A DNA stretch of 64,000 bases from Ilex aquifolium (Eukaryota; Streptophyta; Magnoliopsida; Aquifoliales; Aquifoliaceae): contig OX637409.1 in the NCBI GenBank assembly GCA_951799425.1, forward strand, positions 11,814,960-11,878,959. The letters are read 5' to 3'. A program made the position numbers and the translations under genes. Position 1 is the first letter of the stretch. The number at the start of each line of letters is the position of its first letter. Under the pieces are notes generated by a model, which saw nothing but the letters and a program-made list of their open reading frames with translations, was not told where the DNA came from and ran no database searches. Below, piece after piece: positions 22,087-32,570 of this stretch.

Positions 22087-22690
22087 TTACCTGTCTGCTC
22101 TATCCTCCCAAAAGAAATTACGAACCTCCCTCAGAAATTTCTTCTTATCCATCATTGTAAATGAAGGAGGAAACGCACTAGTAGCAAGGAAGTTAGCAAT
22201 ATCAGCGTACCATGGTGTTTCCACGATTGTGAACAGTTGTCCATCAGGGACATTTTCATTGAATGGTAGCCCATCTTCATGAAATTCATATGTTAGCCTG
22301 GATAGATGATCTACCACCACATTCTCGACACCTTTCTTGTCCTTAATGATCAAATCAAACTCTTGTAATAAGAGTATCCATCTCAAGGTTCGTGGCTTGA
22401 CATCTTTCTTTGTGAGTAAGAACTTCAATGCTGCATGATCAGTAAACACAATGACAGATGAACCAACAAGGTAAGAACGAAATTTCTCGAGAGCAAAAAC
22501 CACAACAAACAATTCTTTTTCAGTTGTGGAGTAATTCATTTGAGCATCATTCAAAGTTTTGCTTGCATAGTAAATCACATATGATTTTTTCTCCTTTCTT
22601 TGACCTAACACTGCTCCAACATCACAGTCACTTGCATCACACATCAATTCAAATGGTAGAGTCCAGTCAGGAGGTTGCATTCCACTCCCC
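22087..22690 (-). pseudogene. RNase H and start of integrase (element D)
   Basis: 197-aa open frame with the retrotransposon RNase H: Asp in LMCDASD, Glu in TTEKELF, Asp in FTDHAALKF, then [15 protein letters not shown] and the integrase connection up to [11 protein letters not shown], which should precede it, is missing: at about 22690 the sequence changes into a gag N-terminus of an E-type element. The RNase H domain itself has no visible break, but the polyprotein is truncated. Confidence 0.85.
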
Positions 22691-22816
22691 TTTGGACATT
22701 AGCCTCCTCATTCTCAAAGTTATCACCGGCATCCTCGAGTGGGTCTTGGTCAATATTCATATTGGGGCCTAAAGGTCGCCTAACCAATCTATTTTGGTCA
22801 TCCCATCCCCACATAC
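22691..22816 (-). pseudogene. gag: gag N-terminal fragment, E type
   Basis: Minus-strand start MWGWDDQNRLVRRPLG continuing NIDQDPLEDAGDNFENEEA up to NVQ, then the abrupt junction to element D RNase H. It matches the gag start of element E (34008) nearly base for base and ends at the same nucleotide as the deletion there. Its leader and primer site (22817-22974) point to the LTR-E at 22975 as its 5' LTR. Confidence 0.8.
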
Positions 22817-22974
22817 AAAAGAAATATCTACAATTGAAAAGAAATGAAAATAAAAGTATACACAAGGAACAATGTACCTCAGCCCATGATGAGAATTCAT
22901 GGGACTTACCCCCGTCGTCCGAAAATCACCATCTCAATTCAACGCTTTGCTTTCTTCGTCAATGACGCCAAAAA
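22817..22974 (-). other. leader and decayed primer site of the gag fragment
   Basis: Matches the leader of element E at 34009-34168. The primer site next to the LTR reads GACGCCA on the plus strand, a mutated tRNA-Asp type site (GGCGCCA expected). Confidence 0.75.
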
Positions 22975-24589
22975 TGCTTGACTTTATTCCGTCGTTCCTA
23001 ATTTCTGAACATGAACCCTCAATGTGTATATGGCTTATGTGTGTGGGCGAGTGTCACTCTCACTCGGGTTCGCTGCAAGAAATGAGAAAACGGGTGTGAA
23101 TGAACAAAATGTGTGTGTGTGTACAAAAGTGCTCCCCAAGCGCATAGAGACTTTTGAGTGTCGTGTTTTACTTGGAAATCGTATTCCAAGGTCGTCTCCT
23201 CAGGGAAGGAGGTGAATCGTTTTAAAGGTGATTTTGGTGAAAAAGGGAAAATGTAAAAATCTTTGATGTTTGAGTTTAGTGATATGTGTTCTTAATAAAA
23301 AGGAAATGGAGCAAGTGTTGGCTAATCTGAAGAGGTCATTCCAATGGGAATGCCAAATCAACTCAAGACCTTCCTTCAATGGTGCCTAGATGTTTGATTG
23401 ATTCGTAGGAAGCGAGGGACTAAAATAGAGGTGAGGATTCAAGCATACCCCGTGACAAGTCTACAGTGTATCAAGAACTCACAACCACGTCCACACTCAA
23501 CCTAGTCAAACCAAATCATCGTACACTACGAGGAGGAATGAAAAAGAGTTGATTTAGCATACCCAAGAGGAGTTCTCCCTTGGATTAGCCAAATTAAAGC
23601 TTAACTACTCATACTTAATGTAAGAACATAAATGAAGTAAAGAGACATTGTAAAGCAATGAAGATTTGAACTTGAATTAATGCAAGAAAAGTCAAAATTG
23701 GAAGAAGTGCATTGAATACCAATATTAAAAGCTTGAAATGTAGAAGACTTACTACAACAATAATAGAATCCAAGATACTCAACTAAACTTGCAATGTACT
23801 TGAAGTAAATGACATTAAAGATAATAAATGAAGCTTACAAGAGTATTCAAGAAGATTACAAATGAAATGGATGGAAGAAATGCCAAAATCTAAACTTTCT
23901 CTCACTAAAACTATATCTTCTTCCTAGAGCTTCTCTCTCTATAATGTAATACAATTTGAATAATCTGTAATGAATGATGCATTTTCGTCCATGGAGCTCT
24001 CTCCAGGTGTGTGACAGGCTTCCCATCAAAAGGGGGTTAACTTGATGGCTTGGGCAGACTAGGACAAGCCTAGCCTGCAACTCCCTTCACTTGCCTCTTC
24101 TCTCTCTTCCTCTTCAATACTTGAGCCTCCAAAGTATAACATGAGGTGATGGGAGGCTTGTATGTGTGTAAGAGATGTCAGGGGACAAGTGGGAGAAGTG
24201 TAGGTGGGGTTCCCAAATGGCAGAACTTGAGTTGCAAGCTGTCTGGGCATTCTGGGCAAAACCTAACGGAAGGTCGATGCAAACCTTTCAGAAGGTTTTT
24301 GGCAGTGAATAGGTAGACCAAGTGTAAACCTTCCGGAAGGTTTTCATCCAAATTGCATTTTCCTTGGTTTCTTCACCCTCCAATCCATCCTTTAAGCTAT
24401 CCCCTCATCTTCATTGACTTTAAACATTACGATGGGAGCTTACTCAAGCCTTTTACAACATTTTCACCTACATTCATACAAAACTTCATTAAAGAGAAGA
24501 TTAAACGCAATTCTCCCCAAATTTACAACAAAAAACAAGTACAAATGGGCATAACAACATACAATATATGCAATGTTTTGTGCTAATCA
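22975..24589 (-). repeat. LTR-E shared by two elements
   Basis: Complete 1615-bp LTR (plus-strand view TGCTTGAC...GTGCTAATCA). To its right is the purine tract of element E, so it is E's 3' LTR. To its left are a primer site and gag leader, so it is also the 5' LTR of the gag fragment at 22691. It includes CTTCCGGAAG-class palindromes at 24256-24341. Confidence 0.88.
24256..24341 (-). repeat. CTTCCGGAAG-class palindromes in 3' LTR-E
   Basis: One decayed pair (CCTAACGGAAGG and CCTTTCAGAAGG, dyads 22 bp apart across GGTCGATGCAAA) and one perfect ACCTTCCGGAAGGT near 24328-24341. Confidence 0.85.
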
Positions 24590-24898
24590 CACACCCGCAA
24601 CTTGAGTTTTGCTAGTCCCTAGCAAACATTCACTTTAAACCCCAAAATATAAACTATACAAACATCCGTCCACAAAAGTAAACTACACAAGCATCACATT
24701 GCAATTAAAAATAGATTTGGGCAATGATAAAATGTAACAATTATGGTATTTTCGTTGATCATTCTCAAAAGTTCATTATAATGGGTTCGAGTTTCAAAAC
24801 AAAACAGCCCAAAACCTAAAGACACTTCTACTGGCCGACAAAAGTAACCCTAGCTATGTACAATCTGAACTCAAAAGAAACAAAACACAGAAACTATC
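24590..24898 (-). other. purine tract and 3' non-coding sequence of element E
   Basis: The minus-strand purine tract (plus CACACCCGCAAC) abuts the LTR at 24590. The rest, to the stop of the accessory ORF, is AT-rich with no recognised feature. Confidence 0.6.
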
Positions 24899-26176
24899 CT
24901 AATCATCGTCCTCATCAAAGGCATCCTCCTCCTCGGACTCAGTCTCCTCATCCTCGTCGTCGTCGTTGTCGTCCACCTCTACAGTAGTAGAAGGTATAGG
25001 AGCAGCGGCCGATGGTCCAGCTGGAGGCTGCGGAGGTCCATCGGGGATGGGCTCACCCGGGAATGTATGCTGGTATAGCCGCGTCACCATCACCGACAGC
25101 TCATGCATAGTGGACTCTAGTGCGTCCATACGCTGTGACATGGTACGGGCTGGGGAAGATGCAGGAGGTGCTGAAGTGGATGGCCCTGTTGGCTCTGGTT
25201 TTGATGCCCTGGATCTCTCTCCCCCAGTCCTGGAAGCCCTCTTGCTGCTGCTTGACTTCCCGATGGTTCCTGTCTCCGGGGGCAGCAGAGTATAGTAAGC
25301 ATAGGACTTCACCTTGGCATGGTTGCATAGATGGGTGACCAGACTGCCAAAGGGGAGATTCGCCTTTGGCTTTGCGGCCTTGGCGAATTTCCTCATCTCC
25401 TCAAAAATCAAATACGCTACATCGATTGCCACCCCCGTCATGAATACGTGGAGGAGGGCCAACTTCTCTATGTTCGGGCTCTTCTCCGAACCCCGAGGCA
25501 TCAAATTGTAATGTAACACCTTGTTTATAACCCCGTAAGCATGCTTGAGGCCCCCGACAATGGTTGTCCCCTTAAAGGTGGTCGGGTCCTTATAGGTGAG
25601 CCCCACATAGTCTGTGATAGTCCTACCCCCTTCCACGTTGTGTGGGTAGACCGGGGTAGTCGGGGGAGGCCTCTCATACCCCATCACTGTGGTAATCGTG
25701 TCAGGGGTCACCTCGAAGGTCTTCCCCCGCACGTTGGTCCTCAACCTACCCCCATCCTCACCAAACACAGTCAATTTCATGTAAAACTCTCTGCATAACC
25801 CCAGATTATAGCCCTTCACCTCGTGAAACCACAGACTCAACCCACGTGCCTCAATTACTTTCACAACTTCATCGTTCGGCCCAAGATAAATCCTATCCAC
25901 GTATCTCTTGCACGTGATATTTTTCTCCTCTATTCGTTGTCTCCGTGCATCATGCCTCACCTTAGTCCTCCCCTCCTCCCTATCTTGGCTACTTGGGCCC
26001 TCTCCGCCCCTTTTGCAGGAGCTCGTGCCCTTAGGTGGTGGGGAGTCCTGGCTTGTCCTCTTGGTGCGGGCCATGAGGGACAACAGTGCCCCAACACCGA
26101 GGATGGTCAAAATCCACATCATAACCCATTCGACGGGCTCAACCATGTCAAGAGATGCCTTTACCAATCGAGCCAT
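24899..26176 (-). CDS. accessory ORF of element E, intact
   Basis: 425 codons open on the minus strand; the likelier start is the second Met at 26074 (390 aa), because the first 34 residues look like leader and the second start gives a basic N-terminus, MARTKRTSQDS. Order: basic/Ser-rich N-terminus; a conserved domain (about residues 90-300 of the long form) with RYVDRIYLG, REFYMKLTVFG, MGYERPPPTTPVYPHNV, YNLMPRGSEKS and LPFGSLVTHLCNHAKVKSY; a Ser/Lys/Arg stretch; a Pro/Ala linker; a short predicted coiled coil (MDALESTMHELSVMVTRLY); and an Asp/Glu tail. It resembles plant 'putative plant transposon protein' ORFs. The basic N-terminus and acidic tail would suit a nuclear chromatin- or DNA-associated protein; that is inference. 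It is the only long undamaged gene of this element. Confidence 0.75.
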   Translation of the reverse strand: MARLVKASLDMVEPVEWVMMWILTILGVGALLSLMARTKRTSQDSPPPKGTSSCKRGGEGPSSQDREEGRTKVRHDARRQRIEEKNITCKRYVDRIYLGPNDEVVKVIEARGLSLWFHEVKGYNLGLCREFYMKLTVFGEDGGRLRTNVRGKTFEVTPDTITTVMGYERPPPTTPVYPHNVEGGRTITDYVGLTYKDPTTFKGTTIVGGLKHAYGVINKVLHYNLMPRGSEKSPNIEKLALLHVFMTGVAIDVAYLIFEEMRKFAKAAKPKANLPFGSLVTHLCNHAKVKSYAYYTLLPPETGTIGKSSSSKRASRTGGERSRASKPEPTGPSTSAPPASSPARTMSQRMDALESTMHELSVMVTRLYQHTFPGEPIPDGPPQPPAGPSAAAPIPSTTVEVDDNDDDEDEETESEEEDAFDEDDD

Positions 26177-26640
26177 AACAAGGGAGTTTAGAAATTTGAA
26201 GGGGATTAAAAAGGACTTGAGGATTTGGGGGAACTTGGAGACCTAGGGTTTCTTTGAAGAATACTCAAGATTTTTGGCAATAACCACTCAAAATCAAGAA
26301 AATATATGAGAATCTAGGGCTTTGGTGAAGCGCGTTTGATCTTGGAAGAAGTTTGAGGGGGAGCAGAGAGTTTGGAATCTTAAGATTGAGGGAAATGTGA
26401 AGGGTTTCTAAAAGAAATTGAACTTAAAACCCTTGTTTTTAGGCTTCTGGGCAAGACCTTCCAGAAGGTCAATCAAAACCTTCAGGAACGTTTTGCACAC
26501 TACTGAGGTACCACTGTCCAGTAGGCAAAACCTTTCGAAAGGTCGATCAAAACCTTTTGGAAGGTTTTGCACACTAGACAGAACCTTCCGGAAGGTTTAT
26601 AAACAAACCTTCCGGAAGGTTTTGCCTTTGCTGCAAAACA
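26177..26640 (-). promoter_or_regulatory. upstream region of accessory ORF E with CTTCCGGAAG palindromes
   Basis: Minus-strand region in front of the accessory ORF. Palindromes of the ACCTTCCGGAAGGT class lie at 26456-26625: three pairs, two with dyads 22 bp apart (linker GGTCAATCAAAA or GGTCGATCAAAA) and one 24 bp apart. GTCCAGTAGGCAAAACC separates the first two pairs. A weak TATA-like CCTAAAAAC lies just downstream near 26440. The palindrome class is the same as in this element's LTRs. The 26177-26440 part would be 5' UTR. Confidence 0.75.
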
Positions 26641-28490
26641 ATTCCTTTGTTCAAAAATTCACGTCCACTCCAACTTTCCTCAACTCCAAAACATTTCAAC
26701 ACTCTTTCTAGGACATCTAACCTACCAAAAAACTTGAACCACACATATGAACCACAATTGATTGATCATGCCCAAAGTCCTTTCCTAAATTGCAACATGA
26801 TTTAAAATTTTGATGTTTTCACAGTAAAATACATGGATTTCTAATTTAAGCTACCAAAATGAATACCCAAAATATAAAACATAGATTCAACTAACAAGGG
26901 CATTCCTGATTCTTATCAAATATCGAAAGTTGAGCATTATTCTCTTATCGTTTAAGCATAGGGCTACGAAAACACATCGTTCGAATGCCCGAACCAAGCA
27001 CACATGAGCAACACCATGACTTTAAGTGCTAGTTTAGAGTATGCACCTACACCTTCATTTTCAAACTCGTGTGTGTGTGCAATGGACATGTAATTTAAGA
27101 ATTTACACAACAAAATTCACATTCATTTTGGCTTTCCAAATTAAGCTTCGATGCAACCTCACCAAGGGTGTCTCTCAACAATGAATCACACTCTAGTTAT
27201 CCTGGCATACTCTCCATGTGTATATGTGAGATAGAATCTTGTGCACAAAACGAAGTATACTCAAATATAATCCAAAAATGAAGTATCATGCATGCAAATG
27301 AAACAATCTTGGCATAATCTCATGAAAGGAATGTCAGAGCATTAGATAGCAAAACAACTTCTCTTTTTCTTAAAAGTATGCATCTCCCATGCTTCTCTAG
27401 ATCATTTAGGACTTTCACGGGTTATAATAGGGCCTTGGGGTGATATTGAGGCAAATGAAATGAAGGATATATGACAACAAATAGGGTTGTTCCGAGTGAA
27501 TGACTTTTATTTCAAAAATATCTCCATTTTCATGGGATTTTTAGTCCAACACCATCACCACACTCTTTGTTTCTTTTCTTTCTTTTCCTTAACATTTTCC
27601 TTTTCTTTTTGATCAATCTTTCTTCTTTTCACCCCTTTTTTCTCCTTTCCTTGGATTTTCATTCTTTTTCATTCAACTCTTTGAGTTTCAACCTCATTCA
27701 TCCCTTTTGTTATAGTTTCCACACCATATCTCATTCTCTTTTATGATTACTCATATTCAACTCTAGGAACAACTAAGGTGAGGTTGATTTTCATCATTTT
27801 TCACTGGGTTGGTGAAATGTGTGGCATGAAAACAAATTTACCATTAAGGCTCAATCACGGCACTAGGGATAAGATTTTCACAAGAAAGAAGGTTAAGGCT
27901 CAAAGCAAAACAAGGATGGCCTAAGATCATTTCTAGATAGGCATGGGAGAGCATTGTACATATCAAGACAAAGTCAATCAACTACCCAAATGCACCTAAC
28001 CAAAACAAGCATAATGAGATTATTGAACACATTTGGAATTTGAAAAATTGTTCCTTGAGTAAATGTAAGTTCCCTCCAACAAGGATTGACACTAAAGCTC
28101 TCATGGGTCCTTACTCATCTCCACTATTTATGTCAAGCACTAAAATATGAACTCAATCCATAAATTGATGAAATTACACATTCAAGGTGTACATATTGGT
28201 GAGTTCAAAAGCAAACACATACGTGATACTCGAGCATAGGGTGGACTTCTATAATGTGCTCATGTATTCAAAATTCAACACAAAGATCAAAGATTCAACA
28301 AACCATACACTTAAAATAAGGGAATACAGATCAAATTTCAGATATTTTCACAAAAAATTTCAAATTTTTTCAAATAATTTGAAACTATTGTAAACAAAAA
28401 TCTATATGATATGTGAAAGGTGAATGTTCACCACAAAAATTGTTATATCAACAAAAATTTCCACAAACATTGGTGTATCATGCAATGGTG
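26641..28490 (-). other. non-coding region between pol and accessory ORF of element E
   Basis: About 1.8 kb of AT-rich sequence with pyrimidine-rich blocks (27570-27720). No credible coding frame on either strand. Parts resemble the non-coding 3' regions of elements D and D2 in composition and phrases such as GGCATAATCTCATG (27315). Confidence 0.55.
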
Positions 28491-28534
28491 CACCTCACCC
28501 CTCAACTTGAATCATGCATTGTCCTCAATGCAAC
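28491..28534 (-). other. purine-rich motif after pol (element E)
   Basis: Minus strand CATTGAGGACAATGCATGAT, then TCAAGTTGAGGGGTGAGGTG; counterpart of 18159-18196 in element D. About 200 bp separate it from the pol stop. Confidence 0.6.
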
Positions 28535-28730
28535 AAAAAAGATATGATATGCAATGAAGGACTGTAAAAAGATGAGTAGGGTTAGAGAACACCTCACACT
28601 TGAGCTTTTGACAAAAACACCAATATTTGCAACTAAGAAAAACAACACTATACGCAAAGATAAAGTAAGTAAACATAAACAGATAAAGTAAGTAAAAACG
28701 ACTGTATACTAGAGATCCTATGAACAGTTA

Positions 28731-29705
28731 TTACTCCAACAAGTCCGGGTAGACCGGATCCATCAAATCTTCCTGCACTCCTTGTCCTTCAAAACCTTTG
28801 AAAAATGGCTTAAGTCTTTGGCCATTGACCTTGAATGTCTTGCCATCTTCGGGGTTTGTGACTTCCCCAGCTCCATTGGGGTAGGCCACCTTGAGAAGAT
28901 AGGGGCCATCCCAACGGGATCGGAGTTTACCTTGAAAGATCGTGAGACGAGAATTATATAAGAGCACTTTTTGTCCAGTCTCAAATGATTTCCTTACAAT
29001 GGATTTATCATGAAAGATCTTAGCCATCTCTTTTAAAATTTTAGAGCTCTCATACGCATCTCTTCGAATCTCTTCCAATTCATTCATTTCAAGCTTCCTA
29101 TTCTCTCCGGCCATTCTCATGTTGAAGTTTATGGTCTTGATGGCCCAATAGGCCTTATGTTCCATTTCAACCGGCAAACGGCAAGCCTTTCCATAGACGA
29201 GCCGATAGGGAGACATGCCTATAATTGTCTTATAAGATGTGCGGTAAGCCCAAAGGGCATCAGTCAACCTAAATGACCAATCCTTCCTATTGGGATTCAC
29301 CATTTTCTCTAGGATATTTTTGATCTCCCTATTGGCCAACTCGGCTTGGCCATTTATTTGTGGGTGATATATGGTGGACACCTTGTGTGTGACACCATAT
29401 TTATGCATCAACGATGCAAATGATCTATTACAGAAATGCGACCCACCATCGCTTATCATTGCACGAGGCATCCCAAACCTCAAAAAAATGTTCTCCTTGA
29501 GAAACTTGACCACGACCTGGTGGTCATTGGTCTTGGTCGGAATAGCCTCCACCCATTTGGACACGTAGTCCACTGCTAGCAGAATGTATAGGTAGCCAAA
29601 TGACACGGGGAAGGGACCCATGAAGTCAATGCCCCAACAATCAAATATCTCGATAACAAGTACAAGGGAGATGGGCATCATGTTCCTTCGGGTCACACTA
29701 TCCAA
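28731..29705 (-). pseudogene. integrase core and C-terminus (element E)
   Basis: 324-aa open frame. It contains the D,D,E catalytic residues: Asp in [10 protein letters not shown], Asp in [10 protein letters not shown] and Glu in [11 protein letters not shown]. Then come the [21 protein letters not shown] block, a helical linker and the C-terminal [20 protein letters not shown] and [16 protein letters not shown] region, ending in [10 protein letters not shown]. No chromodomain, as expected for the Athila lineage. This part is undamaged, but the zinc-finger part just upstream is broken, so the whole protein is not made. Confidence 0.88.
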
Positions 29706-30042
29706 ACGTTAGCACCTATCACATTCTTTACAGAAAGAGATACAATCTTTTATCAAAGAGGGCTATCAAAGAGGGCCAATAAAAACCTGACTGTAGAATA
29801 TTTGCCGAAGTCTTCTTTGAAGAAAAATGGCCACCGTACACCTCCGAATGGAAAAATGCAAGGACTTCCCATTATTCATTTTTTGGTGCACATCTCCGCA
29901 TGCCTTGGTCAGGGTAGTACTTGAACAGGTACGGGTTGTTGAAGTAAAAGTACTTCACATGCGTCATGAACCTCCTTCTATCTTGTGAGCTCTAGTGCAA
30001 TGGTATCTGTCCTGTAGCAAGATAATTACATATGTCAGCATA
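29706..30042 (-). pseudogene. integrase zinc-finger region, broken (element E)
   Basis: Minus-strand remains of the connection and HHCC finger: FFHSEVYGGHFSSKKTSANI, FYWPSL, FCKECDRC followed by a stop. A 13-bp tandem duplication (TATCAAAGAGGGC at 29751-29763 and again at 29764-29776) shifts the frame inside the finger, and another stop lies near 29873. Confidence 0.8.
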
Positions 30043-31964
30043 CTAGGGACAAACATAATGAATCGAAAGTAAATGCTCATCAAGGAAAAAGTCAGGGATA
30101 ATAATGTGCTCATCGGCCTCTTGCACCACAAGTCGGGACGAATGATCCGCCACCACGTTTTCCACTCTCTTCTTGTCTTTGATTGTCAAGTTGCACTCTT
30201 GGAGTAGGAGGATCCACCTGATGAGTCTCGGTTTGGCATCCTGCTTAGACAACAAATATTTCAAAGCAGAGTGATCGGTATAGATACTATCAGTGAACCA
30301 ATGATGTAGGACCGAAATTTATCCAATGCAAATACTACCTCTAGCAACACCTTTTCTGTGGTGGTATAGTTCATTTGAGCTTCATTGAGTGTTTTGCTAG
30401 CGTAGTATATTACATAAGGTCCCTTGTCTTCCCTTTGATCGAGCATTGCGCCGACCATATAATCACTCGCGTCGCACATAAGCTCAAATGGTGAGTCCCA
30501 CTTGGGTGGTCGCATGATCGGAGGTGAAATGAGCATGTTCTTTAATTTTTTAAATGATGCCTCACAATCGTCCGACCAAATAAATGGCACATCTTTTGAA
30601 AGCAAGTTGGTAAAAGGTCGGGCCAATGCACTAAATTCTTTAATAAAACGACGATAAAAGCAGATATGGCCAAGAAAAGACCTGATATCTTTGATGACAT
30701 TCAGCGTGGGGAGGTTGGAAATTGCATCCACCTTTGATTTGTCCACTTCAATCCCCTTTGCCGAGACGATGTGCCCGAGCACAATTCCTTGTGTCACCAT
30801 GAAGTGGCACTTCTCCCAGTTGAGCACCAAGTTTTTCTCCTCACATCTTTCAAGAACTCTCTCTAAGTTCTCCAAACACCCATTGAATGAATCCCCAAAC
30901 ACCGAGAAGTCATCCATGAACACTTCCACGATCTTCTCCACCATATCACTGAAAATCCCCATCATGCAATGTTGAAAAGTCCCTGGGGCGTTGCATAACC
31001 CTAAAGGTATGTGTTGGTAGGCAAAAGTACCGTAGGGGCAAGTGAACGTGGTCTTTTCTTGATCCTCCAATGCGATCTCAATCTGGTTGTACCCGGAGTA
31101 GCCATCCAAGAAGCAGTAAAATAGGTGCCCAGCAACTCTTTCCAACACTTGGTCGAGGAATGGCAATGGGAAGTGGTCTTTTCTTGTGCACAAGTTGAGC
31201 TTTCGGTAATCAATGCACATTCTCCATTCGGTGATTACCTTTGTTGGAATGAGCTCGTTCTCCTCATTTGCAACAATCGTGACTCCCGATTTTTTGGGTA
31301 CTACTTGCGTGGGTCTAACCCACTTACTATCGGCAATCATAAAAATGATGCCCACGTCAAGTAATTTTAGCACCTCATCCCTCACTACATCTTTCATAGT
31401 TGGGTTCAACCTCCGTTGTGGTTGTCGGGATGGCTTTGAGTCTTCCTCAAGGTAGATGTGGTGTGTGCTAATGAGGGGGCTTATCCCCTTGATGTCGGCA
31501 ATTGTCCAACCAATCGCTCCCTTGTGCCACCTCAACACTTTTAAGAGATCCTCTTCTTGCTTCGCCTCTAAAGTCGAGCTAATCACCACCGAAAAGGTCT
31601 TGTCATCCCCGAGGTATGCATACTTGAGATTGGATGGTAAGGACTTCAACCCCAAGATGGGTTTTTGCATATCCGATGGAAAGATTTTCTTGTCTTGATG
31701 TGGAAGCTTCTCAAATATAGGGGTCCATTTTTCTACCCCGTTCAAGCTCTCCAACTCCTCTTGCTTATCAACCTCCTCTATATCAACATTCTCCTCCTCC
31801 CCCAACTTTAAGGTGCTCATTAGTTCCAAGTGATCCTCCACCAATGTGTCGATCCGGTTGATCTCATGTGCCTCTTCATCATCCCCCGATTGTTTAGACA
31901 AGTTGAAAACATTGAGGTCCAAGTCATGTTCCCAAATCCAAGCTTCATAAGATCGTTCCTGCAA
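30043..31964 (-). pseudogene. pol: reverse transcriptase and RNase H (element E)
   Basis: A long frame (31964-30261, 567 aa) with an acidic linker after protease, then RT: WRMCIDYRKLN, the first catalytic Asp in FLDGYSGYNQI, PYGTFAYQHIPLGLCNAP, and the FMDDFSVFG box with the two other Asp residues, then FLGHICFYRRFI and the RNase H start (Asp in MCDASDYMVG, Glu in TTEKVLLE). A frameshift just before 30261 moves the frame to 30264-30043, which carries [11 protein letters not shown] and [14 protein letters not shown] itself is open with all catalytic residues. The start is not a true one; it should be read through from protease, from which one frameshift near 31925 separates it. Confidence 0.9.
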
Positions 31965-32570
31965 TTAATCACAACATTAGATGTAGCAAGAAAAGGTCTA
32001 CCAAGTATAACAAGAATTTGGGAGCTAAGATTTGCAACCGGGTGAGTGTCAAGCACAATAAAATCAACAGGGAAGTAAAATTTATCAACTTGGACTAAAA
32101 CATCCTCAACTACTCCCCTCAGTGTTTTGACACTACGATCCGCCAACTGAAGAGTGATTGGAGTTGGCTTCAACTTTTCAAGTTGGAGTTGTTGATACAC
32201 CGAGTACGGTAGGAGGTTGGCACTTGCCCCTTGCCCCCAAGTCAAGGAGAGCTTGCTCCACTCAGTAATTTCCTATTGTGATGGCAATGGTAGGGCATCC
32301 GGGGTCCTTGAACTTTGGTGGGGTGTTAGTCCTCAAGATTGAGCTCACTTGCTCGGTGATGAATGCCTTCTTGTGCACATTTAGCCTCCTCTTCATGGTA
32401 CATAAATCCTTCAAAATCTTGGCGCATGAAGGGATTTGCTTTATGGCATCGAGGAGTGGGATGTTGATCTTAACCTGCTTGAACATCTCAATTATATCAG
32501 AATAGTTAGCCTCCTTGATGGGTGGCTTTAAATGATTTGGAAAAAGGGCCGGAATGATTGATGCATGCAC
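31925..32570 (-). pseudogene. protease and end of gag (element E)
   Basis: Minus-strand frames: gag/protease link (KQVKINIPLLDAIKQIPS, KFKDPGCPTIAITIGNY), then the Athila-type protease with a DLG active-site variant followed by ANLLPYSVYQQL, TLQLADRSVK, YFPVDFIVLD and VILGRPFLAT. A short repeat of GGGGCA at the active site (about 32225-32240) adds bases and breaks the frame exactly there. The DLG variant (rather than DTG) is common in this lineage. Counterpart of the fragment at 36419-37084. Confidence 0.82.

Larger units (their letters stand above)
6624..22690 (-). mobile_element. Athila-like element D, 3' part, with nested insertions
   Basis: Minus-strand Ty3/gypsy element. From its 3' end it has LTR-D (6624-10397), purine tract, non-coding internal region, accessory ORF (15039-16719), small zinc ORF (17703-17966), microprotein ORF (18302-18430), and integrase and RNase H (18609-22690). 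RT, protease and gag are missing: at 22690 the RNase H frame is joined to a gag fragment of an E-type element. Insertions inside it: solo LTR-B (7900-10138), deleted E element (11858-14686), MITE (15896-16543), solo LTR-A (19460-21824). RNase H and integrase resemble the Athila lineage. Confidence 0.8.

Noticed and set aside
24966-25338. Plus-strand frames antisense to the accessory ORF of element E.
   Set aside because: Open only because of codon bias on the minus strand; no start context or domain.
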